From assembly GCA_963422415.1 (NCBI GenBank), contig OY729430.1, forward strand, positions 1,674,001 through 1,738,000: a DNA stretch of 64,000 bases, given 5' to 3'. This DNA comes from Bin34 sp963422415. GTDB taxonomy: Bacteria > Chloroflexota > Anaerolineae > Caldilineales > Caldilineaceae. The notes under the pieces were generated by a model. It saw nothing but the letters and a program-made list of their open reading frames with translations. It ran no database searches and had not been told where the DNA came from. This document shows positions 27,461-35,759 of the stretch, in pieces. Positions within the stretch are counted from its first letter, which is position 1. Each line of letters opens with the position of its first letter. A program made the position numbers and the translations under genes.

Positions 27461-28654
27461 TCAGACGCCGGACGGAGCTTGGGGATCGGGAAAGATCCGA
27501 TGCTGGCGCAGCGCCATGCGGTAGAAATTCACCAGCTGGTCCATGGTGTGCTGCCAGGATTGGCTTTGGGCATGATTCCAACCTGCATCCGCCAAGCGCC
27601 TGCGGGTGGTCACGTCGTCCCGCAGCAGTTGTACGTGATCCCGGATCTGGGCCGGCCGCTCCGGATCGAACAGGAGACCGGTCTCCTCATGCCTGATGGA
27701 GTCCGTCAGGCCACCCTTGTGGGCGGCGATCACCGGCAGGCGGCAGGCCATGGCTTCCAAGGCCACCAACCCGAAGGTCTCCGTCGTGGAGGGAAAGAGG
27801 AAGATGTCGGCGCTGCGGTAGGCGGCGATCAGGTCCGCTCCGAAACGGTATCCTGTGAAGACGGTCGGTGTACCGTGGTACCAGGACCGCAGCTCCGCAT
27901 GACTGGGGCCATCCCCCACCAAGGCCAGCCGCACCCCATTGATCGGAAAGAGATGGTCCCGCAGGGCAAAAAGCCCTTTTTCCGGAGCGTGTCGGCCTAC
28001 ATTGAGGATCAGCAGATCGTCAGGATGGCCATTGGTCAGCTCAGCCCGCACGGATGGGTGGGCGGGTCCTGCCGAGAAGAACCGGGTGTCAATTCCGCGA
28101 TGCCACCAGCGTACCCGTTGAAATCCATGGCGACGCAGATCGTCCCGCAAGATGCTGGAGGGACAGAGGGTCAGGGTCGCTTGGTTGTGAATGTGTCTTT
28201 CATAGGCCCATACGCCCTCGGTCAGGAAGCCGGAGCCATAGAAACGGGCATACCGCGCCACGTCGGTATGAAAGGAAGCCACGGTGGGAATGTTCAGCTT
28301 GCGGGCCATTCGCATGCCGAAAGGTCCTAAGGAAAAGGGATGCAAAGTGTGGACGAGATCAGGGCGAAACCGTTTCAGAATAGGAAAGGTGTCCCGGGTG
28401 GGGAAGTTCAGCTTCAACTCGTGGTAGTAGGGGTTGGTGACACCCTTGACTCCGATGACCGGGATGCCCGCAAAATCGGCGGGGCCACCGGCCGGTGCAA
28501 AGAGAATGGCCCGATGGCCCCGATTTGTCAGATAGCGCAGCATCAACTGCAGAATATTGACCACCCCGTCCACCTTGGGCAGGAAGGTTTCCGTAAAAAG
28601 TCCGATGCGCAAGGGATCGCTCGAGCGGATTTTGTCTTCGCTGAATCCGTTCAT
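27461..28654 (-). CDS. GT4-family glycosyltransferase, SqdX/MgtA-like
   Basis: A 397-residue GT-B glycosyltransferase. The N-terminus RIGLFTETFLPKVDGVVN and FAPAGGPADFAG match SqdX (sulfoquinovosyltransferase) and MgtA (mannosyl/glucosyl transferase) proteins. The C-terminal GT4 domain has NVGRHAPEKGL and the E-x7-E region FPSTTETFGLVALEAMA. It lies divergently, 270 bases from an SqdB-type UDP-sulfoquinovose synthase gene, so transfer of sulfoquinovose to diacylglycerol at the membrane is the likeliest role. Mannosyl transfer to lipid cannot be ruled out. ATG 28654 is preferred to a TTG two codons upstream. Confidence 0.82.
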   Translation of the reverse strand: MNGFSEDKIRSSDPLRIGLFTETFLPKVDGVVNILQLMLRYLTNRGHRAILFAPAGGPADFAGIPVIGVKGVTNPYYHELKLNFPTRDTFPILKRFRPDLVHTLHPFSLGPFGMRMARKLNIPTVASFHTDVARYARFYGSGFLTEGVWAYERHIHNQATLTLCPSSILRDDLRRHGFQRVRWWHRGIDTRFFSAGPAHPSVRAELTNGHPDDLLILNVGRHAPEKGLFALRDHLFPINGVRLALVGDGPSHAELRSWYHGTPTVFTGYRFGADLIAAYRSADIFLFPSTTETFGLVALEAMACRLPVIAAHKGGLTDSIRHEETGLLFDPERPAQIRDHVQLLRDDVTTRRRLADAGWNHAQSQSWQHTMDQLVNFYRMALRQHRIFPDPQAPSGV

Positions 28655-28924
28655 GGTCAACTGCCGAAGTGGAGAAAGGAGCGTGGGCGCGCGTCAGGCC
28701 TGCAGCCCGCCTTGTGGCAGGCTTGGTCGTGCACAAGTGTCTTTATTCTAGGATACACGGCGGCCGGGAGGACGGATTTTGTCAGGTGCCGCGCCGCCTG
28801 CGCCAAGCTTCTACGGCCCCGTGCCGATTCAGGATGGCGTGCGGAGTGTACAATGGCGTGAGCATTGTCCCTCGGTCTCTGCCTCTCTGTGAACCTGTAG
28901 CCTGAGAGTTCCTTTACCCTATCT

Positions 28925-30157
28925 ATGAACAATAGCAGACAACCCTCGATTCTGATTTTGGGTGGGGATGGATTCTGTGGATGGCCCACAAGTCTGCATC
29001 TTTCCCGATTGGGCTTCCATGTCACTATCGTGGACAACTTGTCCCGGCGCCGCATCGACGAAGAGTTGGAGACCCAGTCCCTGACTCCGATTGCGTCCGT
29101 CGAGACTCGCTTGCAGACCTGGCGCGCGGAGACCGAGAACGAACTTGATTTCGTCAACCTGAATCTGGACCGGGACTATGTAGCCCTGGTCCAGCTGCTG
29201 CAGGATGTACAACCCCAGGTCGTGGTGCACTTCGGAGAACAGCGGGCGGCGCCCTACTCCATGAAGTCTCCGGCACACAAGCGGTATACGGTGGACAACA
29301 ACGTGAATGCCACCCATAACCTGCTGTGTGCCATCGTGGAGACAGGCTTGGATATCCATGTGGTCCATCTGGGAACCATGGGAGTATATGGGTATGGCAC
29401 AGCCGGTCTCAAGATCCCCGAGGGCTATCTGCCGGTCAAGGTGGAGGCAAACGGGCAGGATCATGCGATGGAGATCATGTACCCGGCCAACCCCGGCAGC
29501 ATCTACCACATGACCAAGACGCTGGATGCATTGCTTTTCTTCTATTACAACAAAAACGACCAGGTGCGCATTACGGATCTGCATCAAGGCATAGTCTGGG
29601 GCACCAACACCCCAGAGACGCTCCTGCACGAAGATCTGGTCAACCGGTTTGATTATGAGGGGGACTACGGCACAGTCTTGAACCGATTCCTCATTCAGGC
29701 TGCGGTGGGACATCCCATCACCGTGTACGGCACGGGGGGACAGACGCGAGCTTTCATTCACATTCGCGACACGGTCCGTTGCATCCAGTTGGCGATCGAG
29801 AATCCGCCGGATACCGGAGACCGCGTCAAGGTGTTCAATCAGGCGACCGAGACTCATCGGGTGCGGGAACTGGCCGAACTGGTGTCAAGGATGACGGGGG
29901 CTGAAGTGCGCTACTTCACCAATCCCCGCAACGAGGCTCTGGAGAATGAGCTGCAGGTGGAAAACAAGCAATTCTTGGACCTGAGACTGGATCCCATAAC
30001 CTTGAGCGAAGGGCTGCTCAACGAGGTGATTGAGGTGGCCAGCAAGTATAAGGAACGTTGCGACCTGCAGAAGATCATTGCCGATTCCACATGGCGGCAG
30101 GACATTCCGGTGGATCGCGAAGGGTCCGCAACGCCCAATCTTTGGCAACCTGGCTAG
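28925..30157 (+). CDS. sqdB: UDP-sulfoquinovose synthase-like NAD-dependent epimerase
   Basis: A 410-residue extended short-chain dehydrogenase. The NAD site LILGGDGFCGWPTSLHLSRLG and the RRRIDEELETQSLTPI segment are characteristic of SQD1/SqdB, which joins sulfite to UDP-glucose to give UDP-sulfoquinovose. The catalytic YHMTK motif (Tyr-x3-Lys) and a threonine in HLGTMGVYG are visible. The protein is cytosolic in bacteria and feeds sulfolipid (SQDG) synthesis with the divergent SqdX-like transferase. ATG 28925 directly begins the conserved region. No sulfite-supply gene is adjacent. Confidence 0.92.
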   Translation: MNNSRQPSILILGGDGFCGWPTSLHLSRLGFHVTIVDNLSRRRIDEELETQSLTPIASVETRLQTWRAETENELDFVNLNLDRDYVALVQLLQDVQPQVVVHFGEQRAAPYSMKSPAHKRYTVDNNVNATHNLLCAIVETGLDIHVVHLGTMGVYGYGTAGLKIPEGYLPVKVEANGQDHAMEIMYPANPGSIYHMTKTLDALLFFYYNKNDQVRITDLHQGIVWGTNTPETLLHEDLVNRFDYEGDYGTVLNRFLIQAAVGHPITVYGTGGQTRAFIHIRDTVRCIQLAIENPPDTGDRVKVFNQATETHRVRELAELVSRMTGAEVRYFTNPRNEALENELQVENKQFLDLRLDPITLSEGLLNEVIEVASKYKERCDLQKIIADSTWRQDIPVDREGSATPNLWQPG

Positions 30158-30349
30158 CCCCGGTTCTGAGCGGTGCGGGCCCGACTGGCCCCATTGGAAC
30201 ATGGGACTGAAACTGCTTGGCGGGGTCGAGGGTTGCGGGAGTGCAGCTGCCAAAGGCGAGGCCTTCAGGCTCGGGGATCTCGGTTTCTCCGCGTTCGCCG
30301 CTTCATGCATGGCCTTGGTCTCTTGCACCTGACTACAGGATCCTTGTCC

Positions 30350-32350
30350 ATGCCGGAGGCTGCATCGAACATGAATGACTCCATGGTCATCCCGGCCGAA
30401 TTTGATCCTGTGTTGGGCATGCTGCGACACGAAACCGAATATGGCGTTTTCCATGAAACGCGCAGATCCTGTCGCTTCGCCTGCGAGTTGGTGCACCAGG
30501 GTTCCCCTGCCGATCTGGCCATGGCCGCTTCCGTGCTGGAAGCGGTCCTGCAATGTCAGGCCACCGATTCCGGCGACGTGCATCGGGGAAATTTCCGCTG
30601 GATGGCCGAGGATGACCATATCGAGGATCTGAATGCCGTTGTCTTCTGCCTCGAGCAGCTGATACCCATGATGCTCAAGTACGGACATCGGCTGCCTCAG
30701 CCCCTGCAGGTCAGGATCCGGCAGGCAATTCAACTGGGACTGCAGGAAGTCCAATGCCTGGATGTCTGGGTCGGCTATACCAATATCACCGCCTTGGCAA
30801 TCTTGGCCCTCTGCTTAGGCGGGGATCTGTTGGAGGACAATGGCCTGCGGCGCCAGGGACGGGACAAGCTCGGGTGCTGGATTGACTTTACGTCGAACAA
30901 TGGGCACGTGCTGGAGTTCAACAGTCCCACGTACGCGGCAGTGACAATTCGGACGCTGGCCGAACTGCGCGATACGGTCCAGAGTCCGGATACGGCGTTG
31001 TTGGCGGAGATCATGCTCAGTCGCCTGGGCCTCAGCTTCGTCTTGCATCTGCACAAGCCGACAGGACGCTTGGCGGGACCCCATGCCAGGGCCTATCACC
31101 CCAGCATCGCGGGCGAGACGGATCCCGAAGTGCAACGGTTTCGGCAGTGGGTGGCACACGGCATTTTGCCGGCGTGGCTGGCTCGACTGCATGCCCAACT
31201 TCCCGACGTCTATATGGTGCGGGAGGGAATCCTGGGCGCTCTCGACTGCGAAATGACCACCTATGTCACCCCGGCCTTTGCCTTGGGGAGTGTGTCCCGG
31301 AGTTTTCATCCGCAAGGCAATTGCGTTATCGTCCATCATGGCGCGCAGGAGAGAAAGGACACAGGGGTTTTCTACACACGCTATATTCTCGATGACAAGT
31401 GGCTAGGCGATTTCTATCACTCCACGGATCGTTCCAATACGCGCAATCTGCTGGACGAAGGGGATTTTCTGGGGATGCAGCGCAAGGGGGCGCTGCTCGG
31501 ATGTTATGCCCCGCGGACTGGCAACACCATGTTCCGGAGCGCCAAGACCTCATTCATCTGGACTCCCCAGGCCCAGGTCCACGAGGTACGGGTGGATGGT
31601 GTCCTAGTGGACCGTTATCCCTTGAATTTTTCTCCCGATGCCCGTGTTACCGTGACGACGCGCTCCGTACACTACGTTCTGCAACCGCTGCATGTTTCCC
31701 CATTGCTCGCCTTCCCTACTTTGACGCTGGATCAGAGAGCAGGGGATCTGGTGTGCGACCTATACCACTACAGGGCCGAGAACCCCAAGCGATTTTGGGA
31801 CTTGAACTGGCCGGGAGGCTTTTACAAGGGACGCCCTGCCTGTCTCTTCTATTTGGAGGTGGTGGATCGCGACGCCGTACCTTCCTTTCACGACCTCGAA
31901 GCCTATCTGGCGCAGGTGCGGCTGGATTGCCAGATCGAACCGGCTCGCACCCGCACCGACCCTGCGGACACTCGGTTGTTGCAGGCAACGGTGGAGGGCC
32001 CGACAGGATCGTGGACCATGACCATTGATCTGATGGATTTCGCGTTTGTGTCTCCGGAAACCTCGCTGCAGAACACGGCAACGGTCAAATTGGAATCTCC
32101 GGTGGCGGTGCAAAGACATGAGTCGTTCGAATTGTACGGAACGCATGTCACTATGTCTCAAGGCAATGTCACGTTTTGTCAGATGACGGACACGGGAGAG
32201 TGGCATGCCATCCAAACTGATCCCGCAGCCTGCCGTCTTGAAGTGGCCGTGGATAAAAAGGTCCAAGTGGTCCAGAGCCCAGGCATGGCCTTGATCCATG
32301 GCACAGCCGACCGCGTTGTCGTCCGTACTCTGAGCGAAAAGGCCCGCTAG
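30350..32350 (+). CDS. Large conserved-looking protein of unknown function
   Basis: A 666-residue protein without signal peptide or membrane segments. The first 300 residues look helical, with recurring Trp/Leu-rich motifs and conserved-looking stretches such as HRGNFRWM, WVGYTNITALA, VLEFNSPTY and GPHARAYHP. The remainder looks beta-rich (repeated V-x-V strands from about residue 420). A helical toroid followed by a beta-sandwich is the plan of many polysaccharide lyases and glycosidases, but no catalytic motif was recognised, so this is only a structural guess. ATG 30350 follows ACAGGA. It lies 192 bases downstream of sqdB on the same strand and could be co-transcribed. Confidence 0.7.
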   Translation: MPEAASNMNDSMVIPAEFDPVLGMLRHETEYGVFHETRRSCRFACELVHQGSPADLAMAASVLEAVLQCQATDSGDVHRGNFRWMAEDDHIEDLNAVVFCLEQLIPMMLKYGHRLPQPLQVRIRQAIQLGLQEVQCLDVWVGYTNITALAILALCLGGDLLEDNGLRRQGRDKLGCWIDFTSNNGHVLEFNSPTYAAVTIRTLAELRDTVQSPDTALLAEIMLSRLGLSFVLHLHKPTGRLAGPHARAYHPSIAGETDPEVQRFRQWVAHGILPAWLARLHAQLPDVYMVREGILGALDCEMTTYVTPAFALGSVSRSFHPQGNCVIVHHGAQERKDTGVFYTRYILDDKWLGDFYHSTDRSNTRNLLDEGDFLGMQRKGALLGCYAPRTGNTMFRSAKTSFIWTPQAQVHEVRVDGVLVDRYPLNFSPDARVTVTTRSVHYVLQPLHVSPLLAFPTLTLDQRAGDLVCDLYHYRAENPKRFWDLNWPGGFYKGRPACLFYLEVVDRDAVPSFHDLEAYLAQVRLDCQIEPARTRTDPADTRLLQATVEGPTGSWTMTIDLMDFAFVSPETSLQNTATVKLESPVAVQRHESFELYGTHVTMSQGNVTFCQMTDTGEWHAIQTDPAACRLEVAVDKKVQVVQSPGMALIHGTADRVVVRTLSEKAR

Positions 32351-32865
32351 GATTCCCTTGCAATCGTGCTGGAAGCTGGGAGCAGGACACACGATGTCAC
32401 CACCAGCTTCCCGCTGGCGAGATTTACAGCCAGTCGCCCCAGACTTGCCATGGAGGGTACACGGCGCTGGACCGAACTGCAGCGCTTGATGGTTCCGTGT
32501 GCCCAAGACCATGAAGTCGGTGCCACGTTGGAGTTGGGAAGCGTGATTCTGGCGACCGCAGACAGCGCCAATGTAGGCTTGGCGTCAGAATGTCAGGGCC
32601 GAGGACAGATAGCGTCCGTTGAGGGCTTGGACAACAGGTGGGGCCAAGTCTTGCAAGGCTCCAAGGGTCTCTGTGTCCAAGTTCGAGGCAAGGGGCACGG
32701 CGCCTCCCCATGCAGGTGTCCCAAGGTCGGCACTGTCAATGCCGCCTTTCTGCCTTCGCTCTTGTCAGGACGTGTCTCTTTTCACGTCAGATCAATCGAA
32801 AAGCGCACCCATGACATGTCGTGTACCTGCTTCAACAGGGGGGATCAGGCTTCCAAAGGATCTCC
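32351..32865. other. Intergenic region, no gene recognised
   Basis: This gap lies between two convergent genes. Open frames of 70-170 codons exist on both strands, but their translations are low in recognisable motifs, lack ribosome sites and overlap each other. No tRNA or strong hairpin was seen. It may hold remnants of a decayed gene. Confidence 0.4.
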
Positions 32866-33858
32866 TTATGGGGATCCGCGGGGATAAGTGCAGTCGATTT
32901 CCGAACTTTCCGTTTCAACGTCCGCGATGGTGGTAGGGCTCTGCATCAGATAGCCGAGGCGCACGCGGGCAATGACCGCCATTTGCGGTTCCTTGTCATA
33001 TGCATAGTCTGCCGTGAGGTTGAAATGCTCTACCGCTCGTGCGGGATCGCCCATGGCCTCGGCGACACTGGCAATGAGAAAATGGCCTTGGGGCAATTCA
33101 GGGTTCAACTCCAAGGCGGCCTGTCCACCGCACTCGGCTCCTTCCAGATCTCCTGTGCGCAGCCGGTTGGTGCCGATGGTGGCCCAGATCCGCTCTGGGG
33201 GCAGGTCCGGATTGTCAAAGGCTTCTTCGAAGTATTCGGCCGTGGCTTCGGAGTTGCCCAGCCGCTCTTCCAGGACACCTGCCCACAGCAATAATTCGTC
33301 CGCTCGCTGGGTCATCTCCAGGTTTTCTTCAATCAGGTCCAAGGCGGACTGGTACTGCTGGGTGTCCACATGCGTTTCCAAGTCGTGTACCACGGAGGTG
33401 ATCAGCACCGTAGTCTCGTCCGGGGGAAAGACGTATGTCAGCATAATGTAGATGGCCGCCACGAAGCCGACGACGAGGCCGCCCCAGCGCAATGCCTTGA
33501 AAAGACGCTGGCGGTTCTGGGCCTGATAGGTTTCGTCGAGACGCCACCAGAATCCCCTGCTGTCGGGATGATGGGCACGGAGCGCCGCCAGGCCACCATG
33601 GGGCTTGGCGGCCTTGACAAAGTGACCTGCCGATTCTCGCAGTTTGTGCTCGAAGCCGGCCCAAAGACCTTCTTCGCCCTTGAGGTCGACGCCCTGAGCC
33701 CGCAATTTGTGAATGGCGGCGGAACAGAGATCCAAAAGCTCCAAGGCCTGCACCACATGCCCCGAGTTGATCTTCACCAGCAACTTTTCGAGTTCCGCCA
33801 AGTCCTGACGCAACTGGGCTACCGGACTGGACGATTGGGATTCAATGGAATGGGCCAT
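32866..33858 (-). CDS. TPR-containing single-pass membrane protein, unknown function
   Basis: A 330-residue protein. Residues 1-120 form a soluble helical region, 126-145 one transmembrane helix (GGLVVGFVAAIYIMLTYVF), and 155-305 several tetratricopeptide-like helical pairs, for example WAGVLEERLGNSEATAEYFEEAF and GQAALELNPELPQGHFLIASVAEAMGDPARAVEHF. The TPR part would therefore be outside or at the membrane surface, depending on topology. TPRs mediate protein contacts; no partner is indicated. A proline-containing acidic tail ends the protein. It lies 44 bases upstream of a metallo-beta-lactamase-fold gene on the same strand, whose stop precedes it in transcription order. Confidence 0.75.
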   Translation of the reverse strand: MAHSIESQSSSPVAQLRQDLAELEKLLVKINSGHVVQALELLDLCSAAIHKLRAQGVDLKGEEGLWAGFEHKLRESAGHFVKAAKPHGGLAALRAHHPDSRGFWWRLDETYQAQNRQRLFKALRWGGLVVGFVAAIYIMLTYVFPPDETTVLITSVVHDLETHVDTQQYQSALDLIEENLEMTQRADELLLWAGVLEERLGNSEATAEYFEEAFDNPDLPPERIWATIGTNRLRTGDLEGAECGGQAALELNPELPQGHFLIASVAEAMGDPARAVEHFNLTADYAYDKEPQMAVIARVRLGYLMQSPTTIADVETESSEIDCTYPRGSP

Positions 33859-33902
33859 GACAATGGAGACTTAAGGATGGGCAGAAATCATGGACAGCAG
33901 GG

Positions 33903-34823
33903 TCAGGTGGCCAGCTTGGCCTGAGTGTGTCTTTCCCGCTGCAGTTCCCTATAGACGCGGTTGATGCCGGAGTTGATTTGGCTTTCGATCTTGGTCTTGC
34001 GGGTGGGCGGCACATCGAAGAGAGCCACCATTTCCAGCGTCAAGGCCTTCTTGGTTTCGGCCTTGTTCATCTCGGCATCCAGACAGCGGTTGATGCCTTC
34101 CCGCATCTTGCTGATATAGCTGGCCAATTGCTTGATGTCCTTTATTGTGCAGAGGTTGCCGTGTCCGGGCACGATGATCTTGGGGTTGAGTTCCTGCACC
34201 AAGGTCAGGGCGTTCAGCCACTCTTTGGAATTGGCTTGGGCCATGTAGGGATGCTGGTCGGTCCAGATGGTGTCACCTACAAAGCAAATTCCTTCGTCTT
34301 CCAGCCAGACAATGCCGGTGGCGGGCGTATGGCCGCCTACATGGATGCAGCGAATGCGGATGTCACCCATGACAAAGCAGGCTTCCTTGGAGTAGGTGAT
34401 GTGAGGCAGAATGATGTCAATGTGCTGCAGCTGCTCCTGAATCTCCGGTTCCCTCTTGTAGCTGTTGCGGACTCGCTCCCGAAAATTCTCGGTGTATCCT
34501 TGCATCTCCTTGTGGGCACGCTCGTGACCGATGACCTGCGCCGGCATGAAATACTGGCAACCCAGCGCGTGGCCTCGATGATGATCCGTAAGGATTACGA
34601 ATTCAATCTTTGCGTTCTTGGACTCCGCCGCGATCCGGGCGCGCCAGTCCCGTGCCTGCTGCGGCACCAAGGGGGTGTCGATCACCACCACCCCTTCGCG
34701 GGTGACCACAAAGCCTGTGGTACAGGTTATGTATTGGTTGTTGATGAACACCTTGTTGCCAATCCGCTGGCACTCTCCCAAGCCTTTCAGGGCGTTCTTG
34801 CTGGAGGATTTTCGTTGGGTCAT
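33903..34823 (-). CDS. Metallo-beta-lactamase-fold protein with non-canonical metal motif
   Basis: A 306-residue MBL-superfamily protein. The fold is clear: VVVIDTPL near residue 50, a metal-motif region at 79-85, GGHTPATG with His165, FVGDTIW with Asp184, and IVPGHG with His221. However, the canonical T-H-x-H-x-D-H reads T-D-H-H-R-G-H (79-85). The first His is Asp and the motif Asp is Gly, so the second metal site is probably lost or altered. The C-terminal 70 residues are Lys-rich and helical. Most relatives are hydrolases or sulfur/persulfide oxygenases. ATG 34823 is taken; the longer upstream frame overlaps the DUF2344 gene and is not coding. Confidence 0.8.
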   Translation of the reverse strand: MTQRKSSSKNALKGLGECQRIGNKVFINNQYITCTTGFVVTREGVVVIDTPLVPQQARDWRARIAAESKNAKIEFVILTDHHRGHALGCQYFMPAQVIGHERAHKEMQGYTENFRERVRNSYKREPEIQEQLQHIDIILPHITYSKEACFVMGDIRIRCIHVGGHTPATGIVWLEDEGICFVGDTIWTDQHPYMAQANSKEWLNALTLVQELNPKIIVPGHGNLCTIKDIKQLASYISKMREGINRCLDAEMNKAETKKALTLEMVALFDVPPTRKTKIESQINSGINRVYRELQRERHTQAKLAT

Positions 34824-34899
34824 ACGGTCAAGCTGTGAAATGTTGGAGTGGGACTCTATAGGGATCTGATCCAAGGACGTTGGATCTTGGTCTGTGCAC

Positions 34900-35757
34900 C
34901 TAGCGGAATTCGTCCGCGGCCTTGTTGCCGAAGTCCTGTGGACTGTCAACGCTGAGCCCCTTGCCTTGCGTGTGCCGACGCGTGCGGGGCCGCGTCTTGT
35001 GCCTGGCTTGGCCAACCGCAGGCGCAGCGATGTCGCTCTGTTGCACCAGCGTATAAGGGGCAAAGACCGCTGCATCCTCCGCTTGGGAGGAAAAGTACAG
35101 TCGATCGCGATGGAGCAGGTGTGGAAGGTCGGTCAGGCCTAATTCCGCCAGAACTTCATCCGGACGTCCCGTGGCCCCTGCCAGCATCTGCACCCTCAAG
35201 GGAAAGGCGACATGCCGACCATCCGCCGTCGGACCGCCGTAGGACAGTTCGTGGATCACGGGACGCAGATTGTAGTGGTATGTGTGTCCTTTGCGTTGCC
35301 GTGTGCGCCATATTTCCGTGCGCGCCAGAAAATCCTTGACGCGGCGACGACCATCGGGCAAGACCGGAGTCTGGATCAGCAGCGTGTAGTCCGCGCCCAG
35401 CAAAGTGGCCTGGAGGGGTGTGGCGCGCAACTCCACCGTCTGCAGATGCACGATATTCACGCCTGGCACCAGGGCCTGAGTCAGGCGCTCTGCCACTTCC
35501 GCCTCGGGCAACGGTCTCTCCAGGCGAAAGTCCATCAGCTCCCGGCCACCACTGAAACCGACTCCCAAGGGAGCCGCAAACTGCATGTGGGGCTGCGGGT
35601 TGAAGCCCTGCTTGTAGGCCAAGGGCATCTGGGTGCGGCGAATCGTGCGTTCCCACATGCGAAATTCGTCTTGGTGGGAAATGAAACGCAGGCTTTCGCC
35701 GCGGGCGTAGGTGAGGCGCAATCTCTGCGGATCGGCACCCCGTTCGGTCAGGGACAC
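34900..35757 (-). CDS. DUF2344 / radical-SAM-linked protein (TIGR03936 type)
   Basis: A 285-residue protein of the family that almost always accompanies, or is fused to, the TIGR03960 radical SAM protein. The typical start RLRLTYARGESLRFISHQD leads into the KQGFNPQPHMQFAAPLGVGFSG block. It begins right at the stop of the radical SAM gene. A GTG at 35757 or a TTG at 35763 (overlapping that stop) are the only nearby starts, so the exact N-terminus is uncertain. The molecular role of the pair is unestablished; co-occurrence with ribosomal and RNA-processing genes in other bacteria hints at RNA modification. The basic tail (KTRPRTRRHTQGKG) could bind RNA. Confidence 0.82.
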   Translation of the reverse strand: MSLTERGADPQRLRLTYARGESLRFISHQDEFRMWERTIRRTQMPLAYKQGFNPQPHMQFAAPLGVGFSGGRELMDFRLERPLPEAEVAERLTQALVPGVNIVHLQTVELRATPLQATLLGADYTLLIQTPVLPDGRRRVKDFLARTEIWRTRQRKGHTYHYNLRPVIHELSYGGPTADGRHVAFPLRVQMLAGATGRPDEVLAELGLTDLPHLLHRDRLYFSSQAEDAAVFAPYTLVQQSDIAAPAVGQARHKTRPRTRRHTQGKGLSVDSPQDFGNKAADEFR

Positions 35758-35759
35758 GT

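Noticed and set aside
32366..32887. 173-codon frame between two convergent genes
   Set aside because: No motif or ribosome site, and it runs into the TPR gene on the other strand.
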